Source: an uncultured Corynebacterium sp.
GTDB taxonomy: Bacteria; Actinomycetota; Actinomycetes; Mycobacteriales; Mycobacteriaceae
Direction: 5' to 3'
Assembly: GCA_945631445.1 (NCBI GenBank)
Contig: CALZCR010000008.1
Coordinates: forward strand, 1 to 15,636
DNA: 15,636 nucleotides
Below the pieces are notes generated by a model, which worked only from the letters and a program-made list of their open reading frames with translations, was not told the origin of the DNA and searched no databases. The translations under genes and the position numbers were made by a program. Below, piece after piece: positions 1 through 7,441 of this stretch; the stretch's first letter is position 1; the number at the start of each line of letters is the position of its first letter.

Positions 1-741
1 GATGCCGTCCTCGGTCTCTGCGACGGTGCCCAGGGCGCCGGTGAAGCCCAGCCGCTTCGCCAGGATCTGCGCCAGCTGCACCGGGGTGGCGGTGACCAGC
101 CACACCTGTTGGCCGGCGTCTAAGTGCATCTGCGCCAGCTCGCGGGTGCCGGAGTAGACCTTGGCGATCATCTTGGCGTCGACGATGTCTTCGCTGATCT
201 CCACGAGGTCGGCCAGCTTGCGCCCCTTGATGAACTCCATCGCCTGGGTGCGGCCCTTGGCCACGTCGCCGGCGTTTTCTGTGCCGGTGAAGCGGAACTT
301 CAGCTGCTTCCACATCACCGGCAGGATCTCCGAGACGGAGAAGAACTTCTTGCGGGCCATGCCCATGGCCAGCTCAATCAGCGACGACCCCTGAATGAGG
401 GTGTTGTCGACGTCGAAGAACGCGGCCGCGCCGACGTCGACGGGGATGTCCGGGTCCGGCTCCGTCAGCCGCCACCCGCCGGCGGCGCGCACCGAGCCGG
501 AGACGGAGTTGACCCCGGTGGAAAAGTCCTGGAAACCCAGGCCGAAAGCCTCCTGGAACGCCTCTTCCGCGGCGGCCTGGCCCGCTTCACGCTGGGACTG
601 GTCGTCGATGGGCGGAGCGACGGAGTCTTCGATGAAGCGGCGCAGCTTGCCCCGCGAGGCCGCCCACGTGGCGATGAAGTCGCGGGGGTCGGTGGGGAAG
701 GGGTCGACGGGATCCAGGGGTTGGGGAGGATCGGCGCTCAT
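1..741 (-). CDS. HAD-family phosphatase (SerB1-like), 3' end cut by window edge
   Basis: This is a haloacid-dehalogenase-type hydrolase, probably acting on a phosphomonoester; the SerB-like name is by family resemblance and the substrate is unknown. The 247 visible residues contain motif I FFDVDNTLIQGSS, with the nucleophile and acid/base at D110 and D112, and motif II as VTATP. Motifs III and IV would lie beyond position 1. About 105 residues precede motif I, rich in Pro, Asp, Glu and Ala and not obviously catalytic. The chosen ATG at 741 has a TAGGAAGG at 756-763, about 14 nt away, which is rather far. The gene is divergent from the CxxC gene; from memory, a similar phosphatase (Rv0505c) lies upstream of hemA in mycobacteria. 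The family is sure, the exact start less so. Confidence 0.85.
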   Translation of the reverse strand, partial: MSADPPQPLDPVDPFPTDPRDFIATWAASRGKLRRFIEDSVAPPIDDQSQREAGQAAAEEAFQEAFGLGFQDFSTGVNSVSGSVRAAGGWRLTEPDPDIPVDVGAAAFFDVDNTLIQGSSLIELAMGMARKKFFSVSEILPVMWKQLKFRFTGTENAGDVAKGRTQAMEFIKGRKLADLVEISEDIVDAKMIAKVYSGTRELAQMHLDAGQQVWLVTATPVQLAQILAKRLGFTGALGTVAETEDGI

Positions 742-872
742 CGTCGGCGTACCCGCCTTCCTACGGTGTCGTGGCTGTTCGGCGCGCCGGTGACTGTGCC
801 CGGCGTACAGTAAGGACTACCATCGTAATTCTTAACCCGCCACGGAATGAATGCAGAAGGGGACTCGCCGTC
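742..872. promoter_or_regulatory. Divergent intergenic region between HAD phosphatase and CxxC gene
   Basis: These 131 bp separate two divergent genes, so promoters for both are expected. The most AT-rich part is 811-836. On the minus strand TTAAGA (830-835) and TACTGT (807-812) are 17 nt apart and could be a weak promoter for the phosphatase. No convincing -10/-35 pair was found for the plus-strand gene, and no clear palindrome is visible. Confidence 0.3.
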
Positions 873-1118
873 GTGACCCAGCCAGTAGTCGAGTTGATGG
901 TGCGCACCACCTGCGGGTCCTGTGTGCGGGTCCACGCCCAGATCACCCCCGTGGTGGCCGCGGCCGGGGCGGTGCTCCGGGTGCGCAACGTCGACCACCA
1001 TCCTGAGTTGGCCATGGAATACGGCGACCGGGTTCCGGTGGTGGTCATCGACGGCGAGGAGTTCGCGTGCTGGGAAGTCGACGACGCGGAACTCGCCGCC
1101 GAATTACGGGGCGAATGA
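873..1118 (+). CDS. Small thioredoxin/glutaredoxin-fold CxxC protein
   Basis: An 81-residue cytoplasmic protein with a thioredoxin-like fold. It has an early CGSC active-site motif (C14 and C17) after a short beta strand, and the sequence DRVPVVVIDGEEF, where the Pro matches the cis-proline that faces the active site in this fold. It likely belongs to the glutaredoxin-like DUF836 type. The GTG at 873 was chosen because AGAAGGGGA (855-863) lies 9 nt upstream and because the fold begins right after it; an in-frame GTG at 771 would add 34 residues of unrelated sequence. It precedes hemA by 76 bp. Rv0508 is, from memory, the equivalent in M. tuberculosis. A redox role linked to haem synthesis is plausible but unproven. 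Confidence 0.85.
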   Translation: MTQPVVELMVRTTCGSCVRVHAQITPVVAAAGAVLRVRNVDHHPELAMEYGDRVPVVVIDGEEFACWEVDDAELAAELRGE

Positions 1119-1194
1119 CACAATTGACCCTATCGAAGGTATCCTTTCGATTGATATTGCCTGAAAGCACCCCGAACGGTTGGAGGAACTTTTT
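1115..1194 (+). promoter_or_regulatory. hemA promoter region with inverted repeat and ribosome binding site
   Basis: This gap holds the probable hemA promoter. One reading is ATGACA (1115-1120), 19 nt, then TATCCT (1140-1145). Another is TTGACC (1124-1129) with a weak TTCGAT (1146-1151). An inverted repeat spans 1132-1151: left arm ATCGAAGG and right arm CCTTTCGAT pair except for one bulged base, around a TA centre. It overlaps the core promoter under either reading, so it may be an operator. GGAGG (1182-1186) lies 8 nt before the GTG start. Haem-responsive two-component systems (HrrSA, ChrSA) are known to control hemA in corynebacteria; which factor binds here cannot be read from the sequence. 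Confidence 0.5.
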
Positions 1195-2571
1195 GTGAGC
1201 GTGCTCGTCGTCGGGATGTCCCATCGGTCTGCCCCTGTCTCCCTGCTCGAGAGGTTGAGCATGGATGACACGGTGCGTCACGAAACGGCCACCCGGCTTA
1301 TCGATCAGCCCGCCCTATCGGAGGCGATGATCATCTCGACCTGTAACCGGATCGAGGTCTACTCGTCCACCGACTCTTTCCACGCCGGCGTCAGCGACGT
1401 CCTGGACGTCCTGCAGGAGATCTCCGGCGTCGACGTAGAAACCCTGCGCGGCTACCTGTACGTGCGCTACGCCGACGCGGCCGCCGAGCACATGATGGTG
1501 GTGACCTCGGGCCTGGATTCTATGGTCGTCGGCGAACAACAGATCATCGGCCAGGTGCGCACCGCCTACCAGGAGGCCCACGACAAGGGCACCGTCGGAC
1601 CGCGCCTGCACTCGCTGGCGCAGTCGGCCCTGCACGTGGGCAAGCGCGTCCACACCGAAACAGAGATCGACGAGGCCGGCGCCTCCATGGTCACCTTCGC
1701 CCTGGACAAGGCGCGGGAGGAGCACGGCCGGGAGGACTTCCGCGGCCGGACGGCGCTCGTGCTGGGCGCCGGGGCCATGGCGTCGCTGGCGGCGACGCAC
1801 CTGGGCAAGCTGGGCGTCGAGAAGCTGATCATCGCCAACCGCACCCGCGAGCGCGCCGAGCGCCTCGCCGGACACGCCCAGGAGGCCGGGGTGGCGGCGC
1901 AGGTCATCGACTACGAGGACCGCGCCGAGGTGCTTGCCGACGTCGACGTCGCGGTCTCCGCGACCGGCGCCGACGGCTTCACCATCGAGGCCGGCGACGT
2001 CCCGGCCGGGCGCACCGCGCCGCTGACGCTGATCGACTTGTCCCTGCCGCGCGACATCGACGACGCCGCCGGGCAGCTCGACGGGGTGACCCTGGTCAAC
2101 ATCGAGTCGCTGCACAAGGCGGTCACCTCGCGGGACTCCACCTCGCCGAGCCACCGGCAGGCGCAGGAGATCATCGCCCAGGAACTCGCCGAATTCCAGT
2201 CCCAGCAGCGCGTCCGCGACGTCGTGCCCGCGCTCACCGCCATCCGCAAGAGCGCCAACGAGGTCGTCGAACGCGAACTCGACCGCCTGCGCGGCCGCCT
2301 GCCGGAAGCCGGCGACAAGGAGTTCAACGAAGTCACCAAGGCGTTGCGGCGCGTGGTCAACGAGCTGCTGCACACCCCCACCGTGCGCGCCAAGGAACTC
2401 GCGTCCCATAGCCAACGCGTCACCTACGACATAGCCTTGGAACAACTCTTCGGGCTGCGTCTCGACGCCCCGGAGGACGCCCCCTCGGTCGCCGTCGAAG
2501 CCACGGCGCTGCCCTCGGTCGGCCGGGACTCCACCGGCACCATCTTCACCATTGGAAAGGACTCCAATTAA
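1195..2571 (+). CDS. hemA: Glutamyl-tRNA reductase
   Basis: First committed enzyme of C5-pathway tetrapyrrole synthesis: it reduces glutamyl-tRNA(Glu) with NADPH to glutamate-1-semialdehyde, which HemL then converts. The 458-residue length is usual. The N-terminal catalytic domain opens with VLVVGMSHRSAPVSLLERL and has the active-site nucleophile in STCNRIEVY (C50). A central NADPH-binding Rossmann domain carries LGAGAMA (about residues 190-196), and a C-terminal helical dimerisation domain with RVVNELLHTPT follows. The GTG at 1195 is preferred because GGAGG sits 8 nt upstream and it gives the family N-terminus; the in-frame TTG at 1180 lies before that site. The stop abuts the hemC ATG (TAAATG), implying co-translation. 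Confidence 0.97.
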   Translation: MSVLVVGMSHRSAPVSLLERLSMDDTVRHETATRLIDQPALSEAMIISTCNRIEVYSSTDSFHAGVSDVLDVLQEISGVDVETLRGYLYVRYADAAAEHMMVVTSGLDSMVVGEQQIIGQVRTAYQEAHDKGTVGPRLHSLAQSALHVGKRVHTETEIDEAGASMVTFALDKAREEHGREDFRGRTALVLGAGAMASLAATHLGKLGVEKLIIANRTRERAERLAGHAQEAGVAAQVIDYEDRAEVLADVDVAVSATGADGFTIEAGDVPAGRTAPLTLIDLSLPRDIDDAAGQLDGVTLVNIESLHKAVTSRDSTSPSHRQAQEIIAQELAEFQSQQRVRDVVPALTAIRKSANEVVERELDRLRGRLPEAGDKEFNEVTKALRRVVNELLHTPTVRAKELASHSQRVTYDIALEQLFGLRLDAPEDAPSVAVEATALPSVGRDSTGTIFTIGKDSN

Positions 2572-3471
2572 ATGACGAACGCCCCCTTGAGGATCGGCAC
2601 CCGCGGATCCAAGCTGGCCACCACCCAGGCCGGCCACATGCGCGACGCCATCATCGCCGCCGGCTACGAGGCCGAGCTGACGATCATCACCACCCCCGGC
2701 GACGTCAACATGGCGCCCGTCGAACGCATCGGCGTCGGAGTGTTCACCCAGGCCCTGCGCGAAGCGATGGAAAACGACGAGTGCGACATCGCGGTGCACT
2801 CCCACAAGGACCTTCCCACCGCCCCCGACGAGCGTTTCCACCTCATCGTCCCCGTCCGCGAGGACAACCGCGAGGCGCTGATCGCCCGCGACGGCCTGAC
2901 CCTGGAGACCCTCCCGCAGGGTGCGAAGGTGGGCACCTCCGCGCCGCGCCGCATCTCCCAGCTGCGCGCCGCGCGCCCGGACCTGGAGATCCTGCCGTTG
3001 CGCGGCAACATCGACACCCGCATGGGTAAGGTCACCAGCGGCGAACTCGACGCCGTCGTGCTGGCCTATGCCGGCCTGGTCCGCGTCGGCCAGGGCGAGC
3101 GCGCCACCGAGGTCTTCGACCCGGCCGTGATTTACCCGGCGCCCTCCCAGGGCGCTTTGGCCGTGGAGTGCCGCGTCGACGACGAGCGCGCCCGCGCCGC
3201 CATCGACACCCTCGTCGACCCGTCGGCCGGGATCTGCGCCGCCGCGGAGCGCTCCGTCCTGCGCCGCCTCGAAGCCGGCTGCACCGCCCCCGTCGCCGCC
3301 TGGTCCACCATCGACGACGCCGGGGAGATTACCCTGCGCGCCGGCGTCTTCGCCGTCGACGGCTCCGCCCAGCTGGTCGCCGAAGGCGCCGGCACCGACG
3401 GCGTGGCCCTGGGCGTCGAACTGGCCGAGAAGCTGCTCGCCGACGGCGCCGCCGACCTGATCGACCGCTGA
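2572..3471 (+). CDS. hemC: Hydroxymethylbilane synthase (porphobilinogen deaminase)
   Basis: Polymerises four porphobilinogens into the linear tetrapyrrole hydroxymethylbilane, the substrate of HemD. The 299-residue protein starts with [15 protein letters not shown], has the catalytic aspartate in HSHKDLPT (D80), the arginine-rich substrate groove in [13 protein letters not shown] and [11 protein letters not shown], and the cysteine that carries the dipyrromethane cofactor in [12 protein letters not shown] (C237). Length and motifs are normal. GGAAAGGA (2554-2561), inside the end of hemA, is its ribosome binding site, and the ATG follows the hemA stop without a gap, so the two genes share a message. 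Confidence 0.97.
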   Translation: MTNAPLRIGTRGSKLATTQAGHMRDAIIAAGYEAELTIITTPGDVNMAPVERIGVGVFTQALREAMENDECDIAVHSHKDLPTAPDERFHLIVPVREDNREALIARDGLTLETLPQGAKVGTSAPRRISQLRAARPDLEILPLRGNIDTRMGKVTSGELDAVVLAYAGLVRVGQGERATEVFDPAVIYPAPSQGALAVECRVDDERARAAIDTLVDPSAGICAAAERSVLRRLEAGCTAPVAAWSTIDDAGEITLRAGVFAVDGSAQLVAEGAGTDGVALGVELAEKLLADGAADLIDR

Positions 3472-3480
3472 CCCAGCCCC

Positions 3481-3852
3481 ATGGCCAAATTGTCGATCAC
3501 CGATGATCGGGTGACCGTCACTCTCTCCTGGTGGGAGAAAATCGCCTCCGGGCGCTCCCACTTCGCCCTCCCGCTGCGCGCGATCGCCGCCGTGGAACCG
3601 GTCGACAGCGTCGTCGCCGCCGTCGCCTACGAGCGCACCAAAGGGCGCCGCGTCCAGGCCACCCGCATCCCGGGCATGACCACCACGGGCGTCTACGCCC
3701 ACGACGCGGAACAGACCACCACGTTTTTGGTCTGCCACCGGGAAGGGCCGGGCATCATCCTCGACCTGACGGGCGCCACCGTCGACCGGATCATCGTCTC
3801 CACCCCCCAGGCGGAGACCTACGCCCGCGCCCTGGAAAAGCGCCTCGTGTAG
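3481..3852 (+). CDS. Uncharacterised 123-residue protein in the hemAC unit
   Basis: I do not recognise a function. The protein is soluble, with no signal peptide or membrane segment. It is mostly predicted beta strand (KLSITDDRVTVTLSWWEKI, then several short hydrophobic strands), with a final helix (PQAETYARALEKRLV). A strand-rich body closed by a C-terminal helix resembles a bacterial PH-like domain, but that is only a guess from pattern. The ATG comes 9 nt after the hemC stop with no Shine-Dalgarno sequence between them, so translation probably depends on ribosomes leaving hemC. An intrinsic terminator follows 15 nt after its stop, making it the last gene of the hemA transcript. Codon use resembles hemC, which supports a real gene. 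Confidence 0.75.
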   Translation: MAKLSITDDRVTVTLSWWEKIASGRSHFALPLRAIAAVEPVDSVVAAVAYERTKGRRVQATRIPGMTTTGVYAHDAEQTTTFLVCHREGPGIILDLTGATVDRIIVSTPQAETYARALEKRLV

Positions 3853-3867
3853 TACCCGGGGTTCAGG

Positions 3868-3890
3868 CGGCCCGGCATCGGGCCGTTTTT
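3868..3890 (+). terminator. Intrinsic terminator ending the hemA-hemC unit
   Basis: A perfect 7-bp GC stem, CGGCCCG (3868-3874) and CGGGCCG (3879-3885), with a GCAT loop, is followed directly by five Ts (3886-3890). It begins 15 nt after the stop of the preceding gene. This is the clearest terminator in the window and separates the hemA unit from the hemD unit. Confidence 0.9.
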
Positions 3891-4069
3891 CATTCCGGCC
3901 CTCACTAATTTATGGTGTATTTATCACACGAAGTTCGCCGTCTGAGCGATTGGTCCCCCGCTCGCAGCGGGCGGCGTCCCGCCACCGGCGACCAGCAGCA
4001 CTCATTCACCCGTCCCGGGCCGGGCCCCTGGACGGGTTCACCCCCTCACACACCCTAGAAAAGAACTGT
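3891..4069 (+). promoter_or_regulatory. hemD promoter and structured 5' leader
   Basis: The AT-rich block 3904-3927 must hold the promoter for the hemD unit, since a terminator lies just upstream; TATGGT (3911-3916) and TATTTA (3918-3923) are -10 candidates, without a clear -35. The segment 3914-3929 has an imperfect GTGT/ACAC dyad, and its right half matches half of a CRP/GlxR-type site. Downstream, TTGGTC (3950-3955) can pair with GACCAG (3990-3995) around two small GC hairpins (about 3957-3971 and 3970-3983, partly competing). A second strong hairpin pairs ACCCGTCC (4008-4015) with GGACGGGT (4030-4037), with an inner GGG/CCC. No T-run follows, so it is not an obvious terminator. The weak purine stretch AGAAAAGAA (4057-4065) precedes the hemD ATG. 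Confidence 0.45.
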
Positions 4070-5809
4070 ATGAGCCAGGCACCACAGACTCCCCAGCCGG
4101 GGAAGATCGTTTTCGTCGGCGCCGGTCCGGGTAACCCCGACCTGTTGACCGTTCGCGCCCGCGAGGTCCTCGCCGACAACGTCCTCGCCGTGACTGACAC
4201 TGACGTGCTCAGCGAGGTGCGCGACATCGTCGGCGGGAACCTGCCGGTCCCGCAGTCCGTGTTGGACGAGGCCGAGCAAGAGTACGAGCGTATGTGCACC
4301 GAGGCCAAGGAGGCCGGCGCCAGGCGCAAGCCGCCGCGCCCGGCGGCGCCGTCGGCGGGAGAGGTCCGGGAACTGCCCGTGGAGGAGGCGACCCCGGCGA
4401 ACGTCGTCAAGCAGCTGCGGCAAGCCCAAGACGACGTCGCGCAGGCCTACCTGCGCGGCGAAGGCGGCGACGGACACGTCGTGCGCCTGGTCTCCGGCAA
4501 CCCGCTGACGCGCGCCTCCGTCATGGCGGAGATCACCGCCGTCGCCGAAGCCGGCCTGGAGTTCCAGGTCGTGCCGGGCATGTCCCTGCCCTCGACGGTG
4601 CCGTCGTTCGCCGGCATCGCGCTCGGTTCCACCTATACGGAGGCCGACGTCACCGACCAGGACATCGACTGGGCGCAACTGGCCGCCGCCCCGCAGCCGC
4701 TGGTGCTGCAGGCCACCGCCGAAGACTTGTCGACGATCGCCACCGAACTGCAGGCCCAGGGCATGAGCGTGCACACCCCGGTGACAGTCACCACCCACGG
4801 CACCACCCGCCTGCAGCGCAGCTACGACGCCACGCTCGGCACCCTGGCCAAGCTCGACGCCGAGCTGCCCGGCCAACTGGTGGTCACCCTCGGCACCGCC
4901 GCGGACGAGCGCACCAAGTACTCCTGGTGGGAAAACCGCCCCCTCTACGGCTGGCGGGTGCTCGTGCCGCGCTCCAAGGAGCAGGCCGCCTCGATGAGCG
5001 CCCAGCTCTCCGGCTACGGCGCCATCCCGCAGTCCGTGCCGACGATCTCCGTGGAACCGCCGCGCAACCCTGCCCAAATGGACCGCGCGATCAAGGGCAT
5101 CGTCGAAGGCCGCTACAAGTGGGTCGTGTTCACCTCCGTCAACGCCGTCTCCGCCGTGTGGGACAAGCTGGTCGCCCTCGGCTTAGACTCCCGCTCCTTC
5201 GCCGGGGTGCACCTGGCCGCGGTCGGCACCAAGACCGCCCAGGCCCTGCGTGATCTGGGCATGACCCCGGAGCTGCTGCCCGCGCCCACCGAACAAAACG
5301 CCGGCGGCCTGGTCAAGGTCTTCCCCGAATACGTCGAAGAGCTCGACCCGGTGGGTCGCGTGCTGCTGCCGCGCGCCGACATCGCCACCGACGTGCTCGT
5401 CGACGGGCTGCTCGACCTCGGCTGGGAAGTCGACGACATCGTCGCCTACCGCACCGTCCGCGCCGCCCCGCCGCCGGCCGAAGTCCGCGACCAGATCAAG
5501 TCCGGCGGCTTCGACGCGGTGTGCTTCACCTCGTCGTCCACGGTCAAGAACCTGGTCGGCATCGCCGGCAAACCGCACCAGCGCACCATCATCGCCTGCA
5601 TCGGCCCCATGACCGAAGCCACCGCCCGCGAGATGGGCCTGCGCGTCGACGTCGTCCCCGAGATCGCGGACGTGCCGAACCTGGTCGACGCCTTGGCCGA
5701 ACACGTCGCCGACCTGCGCGCCGCCGGCCAGCTGCCGCCGCCGAAAAAGAAGCGCCGCGCCCGCCGCAAGCCCGCCGCACCGGCCCAAGCCCCGGCGGAA
5801 AGCGCCTGA
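4070..5809 (+). CDS. hemD: Uroporphyrinogen-III synthase with N-terminal methyltransferase-like domain
   Basis: A 579-residue fusion. The C-terminal part, about residues 294-555 ([13 protein letters not shown], then [32 protein letters not shown] and [13 protein letters not shown]), is uroporphyrinogen-III synthase, which inverts ring D and closes hydroxymethylbilane. Residues 10-270 resemble a SAM-dependent tetrapyrrole methylase: [12 protein letters not shown] (GAGPG at 17-21) and [20 protein letters not shown]. The usual RLKGGDPFxFGRG motif, however, reads [12 protein letters not shown] (139 onward), and the usual YDxLVS segment is not seen, so methylation activity is doubtful. A basic tail, KKKRRARRK (559-567), ends the protein. 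The ATG at 4070 was chosen because it starts just before the SAM domain; an upstream TTG at 3950 would read through the leader hairpins. M. tuberculosis Rv0511 has, from memory, the same fusion. Confidence 0.92.
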   Translation: MSQAPQTPQPGKIVFVGAGPGNPDLLTVRAREVLADNVLAVTDTDVLSEVRDIVGGNLPVPQSVLDEAEQEYERMCTEAKEAGARRKPPRPAAPSAGEVRELPVEEATPANVVKQLRQAQDDVAQAYLRGEGGDGHVVRLVSGNPLTRASVMAEITAVAEAGLEFQVVPGMSLPSTVPSFAGIALGSTYTEADVTDQDIDWAQLAAAPQPLVLQATAEDLSTIATELQAQGMSVHTPVTVTTHGTTRLQRSYDATLGTLAKLDAELPGQLVVTLGTAADERTKYSWWENRPLYGWRVLVPRSKEQAASMSAQLSGYGAIPQSVPTISVEPPRNPAQMDRAIKGIVEGRYKWVVFTSVNAVSAVWDKLVALGLDSRSFAGVHLAAVGTKTAQALRDLGMTPELLPAPTEQNAGGLVKVFPEYVEELDPVGRVLLPRADIATDVLVDGLLDLGWEVDDIVAYRTVRAAPPPAEVRDQIKSGGFDAVCFTSSSTVKNLVGIAGKPHQRTIIACIGPMTEATAREMGLRVDVVPEIADVPNLVDALAEHVADLRAAGQLPPPKKKRRARRKPAAPAQAPAESA

Positions 5810-5876
5810 GACAGGCGGGGTCCTAAGATGGGTGGACAGACACCGTTCGCCCTTCGAGAGTAAGGACCCCGCCTTG
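5803..5876 (+). promoter_or_regulatory. hemD-hemB junction: helix hiding the hemB ribosome binding site
   Basis: The sequence AGGCGGGGTCCT (5813-5824) is exactly complementary to AGGACCCCGCCT (5863-5874), a 12-bp perfect helix closing a 38-nt loop. The right arm contains most of the hemB ribosome binding site AAGGA (5862-5866) and ends on the first base of its TTG start. A competing 6-bp hairpin, CGCCTG (5803-5808) and CAGGCG (5812-5817), overlaps both the hemD stop (5807-5809) and the left arm. A ribosome terminating on hemD would cover the left arm and free the hemB site. The pairing is directly visible; its use as a switch is inference. Confidence 0.6.
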
Positions 5877-6860
5877 TCGAACTTCCCCTCCCGCCGCCCC
5901 CGCCGGCTGCGCGCCACCCCGGCCATGCGCGAGCTCGTCTCCGAAACCCGGCTCCACCCGGCGGACCTGATCCTGCCGATGTTCTACGCCGACGGCATCG
6001 ACCAACCCCGCGAGATCAGCTCCATGCCCGGCGTCTACCAGCACACCCTCGACTCGCTGAAGGCCGCCGTCCGCGAAGCCGCCGACGTCGGCATCCGCTG
6101 CGTCGACCTCTTCGGCGTGCCCCGCGACGAGGACAAAGACGCCGACGGCTCCGAAGCCTGGAACCCCGACGGCGTGCTCAACCGCGCCCTGCGCGAGCTG
6201 CGCGCCGAATTCGGCGACGACATCCTGCTGATGGCGGACACCTGCCTCGACGAATTCACCGACCACGGCCACTGCGGCGTCCTCGACGCCGCCGGAAACA
6301 TCGACAACGACGCCACCTTGGAGCTCTACGCCAAACAGGCCGTCGCCCAGGCCGAGGCCGGCGCCCACATCGTCAGCCCCTCCGGCATGATGGACGGCCA
6401 AGTCGGCGTCGTCCGCGCCGCCCTCGACGCCGCCGGCTTCGCCGACGTCGCCATCATGGCCTACTCCGCCAAGTACGCCTCCGCCTACTTCGGCCCCTTC
6501 CGCGAAGCCGTCGGCTCCTCCCTGGAAGGCGACCGCCGCACCTACCAGCAGGACCCCGCCAATCTGCGCGAATCGCTGCTGGAAACCCAGCTCGACATCG
6601 ACGAAGGCGCCGACTTCGTCATGGTCAAACCCGCCCTGCCGTACCTCGACGTGCTCAGCGCTCTGGCCGAGAGCTCCCCCGTGCCGGTGGCCGCCTACCA
6701 GGTCTCCGGCGAGTACGCGATGATCCAGGCCGCCGGCCGCAACGGCTGGATCGACCTGGAGGCCGTCATGATGGAATCGCTGACCTCCATCAAACGCGCC
6801 GGCGCCGACCAGATCTTCACCTACTTCGCCGTCGAGGCAGCGAAGGTGCTGAACCGTTGA
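5874..6860 (+). CDS. hemB: Porphobilinogen synthase (5-aminolevulinate dehydratase)
   Basis: Condenses two 5-aminolevulinate molecules into porphobilinogen, the HemC substrate. The 328 residues are family length. The two Schiff-base lysines are in [14 protein letters not shown] (K200) and [12 protein letters not shown] (K252). The metal loop reads [14 protein letters not shown], with C124, D126 and C134: a mix of the cysteine-rich zinc type and the aspartate-rich magnesium type. The TTG start at 5874 is chosen for AAGGA 7 nt upstream and because [20 protein letters not shown] is the typical N-terminus; an in-frame GTG at 5832 would add 14 residues. It lies 64 nt after hemD, and its stop overlaps the next start (TTGA). 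Confidence 0.95.
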   Translation: MSNFPSRRPRRLRATPAMRELVSETRLHPADLILPMFYADGIDQPREISSMPGVYQHTLDSLKAAVREAADVGIRCVDLFGVPRDEDKDADGSEAWNPDGVLNRALRELRAEFGDDILLMADTCLDEFTDHGHCGVLDAAGNIDNDATLELYAKQAVAQAEAGAHIVSPSGMMDGQVGVVRAALDAAGFADVAIMAYSAKYASAYFGPFREAVGSSLEGDRRTYQQDPANLRESLLETQLDIDEGADFVMVKPALPYLDVLSALAESSPVPVAAYQVSGEYAMIQAAGRNGWIDLEAVMMESLTSIKRAGADQIFTYFAVEAAKVLNR

Positions 6861-7432
6861 GCGCACCCATGAGAGGACCCCGCCGGCAGCCCAACCTGCC
6901 GGTCACGGTCGTCGACAAGCCCGAAAGCGACGGTGACGGCGGGCGACCCGAATCCGCCCGCCTCATGCTGATCATGTTCGGGGTCGCCGCCGGCCTCGAA
7001 CTCGTCGCCCTGATCCTCAACGTGGTCACCACCGTCGTCGACCCCGCCCCCTTGATGAGCGCCGCCCGCGAAGCCGCCGACGAGACCGGCGGCCCGATCG
7101 TCGAAGCCGCCGCCTGGGGCTCCGTGGCGATGGTGACGCTGTTCTACCTCGCCGTCGTCGCGATCCTGACCGCCGCCATCGTCGCCATCCACAAAAACGG
7201 CAAATGGGCCGCCGGCGCACTACGGCTGTGGACCATCTTCGCCATCTACTTCGCCTTCCGCGGACTCACCGTCTTTCTCATCACCCCCGTCGGCAGCAAC
7301 GCCCCCGACGCCCTCTTCCTCGCCGACGGCGCCGTTCAAATCCTCGTCGGCGTGGCCGCCGTCCTCGGCGCCGTCTTCGGCTCCCGCCCCGACACCCGCG
7401 CCTGGCTGACCACCCCCGACGACAGGACCTGA
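6857..7432 (+). CDS. Uncharacterised four-helix membrane protein A (hemB-coupled)
   Basis: A 191-residue integral membrane protein with no recognised catalytic motif. A hydrophilic N-terminus of about 35 residues is followed by membrane segments near 36-58, 88-111, 118-142 and 153-175. The second helix is followed by a basic [10 protein letters not shown] loop. The TTG at 6857 overlaps the hemB stop as TTGA, with GAAGG about 10 nt upstream; the in-frame ATG at 6869 is the alternative but has no ribosome binding site. The overlap implies translational coupling to hemB. From memory, Rv0513 and Rv0514 are membrane proteins in the same place in M. tuberculosis, so the position is conserved while the function is unknown. 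A role in porphyrin or haem handling would be pure context inference. Confidence 0.8.
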   Translation: MSAPMRGPRRQPNLPVTVVDKPESDGDGGRPESARLMLIMFGVAAGLELVALILNVVTTVVDPAPLMSAAREAADETGGPIVEAAAWGSVAMVTLFYLAVVAILTAAIVAIHKNGKWAAGALRLWTIFAIYFAFRGLTVFLITPVGSNAPDALFLADGAVQILVGVAAVLGAVFGSRPDTRAWLTTPDDRT

Positions 7433-7441
7433 CCCACCCCC

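Noticed and set aside
1119..1194. A DtxR iron box upstream of hemA
   Set aside because: No match to the TTAGGTTAGCCTAACC-type palindrome; the repeat present has a different sequence.
1315..3738. An 807-codon open frame on the minus strand antisense to hemA and hemC
   Set aside because: It is a shadow of high-GC coding sequence: Gly/Val/Asp-rich with no recognisable motif, and fully covered by two confidently identified enzymes.
3914..3929. A full CRP/GlxR operator in the hemD promoter
   Set aside because: Only the right half (TCACA) fits the consensus; the left half does not.
3891..4069. A cobalamin or other known riboswitch in the hemD leader
   Set aside because: No B12 box or other class-defining conserved sequence was recognised; only generic GC pairing is visible.
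5803..5817. The hairpin at the hemD stop as an intrinsic terminator
   Set aside because: The 6-bp stem is followed by GGGGTCC rather than a T-run.
5823..6866. A 347-codon minus-strand open frame antisense to hemB
   Set aside because: Low-complexity Gly/Val/Asp sequence mirroring the hemB codons, with no motif or ribosome binding site.
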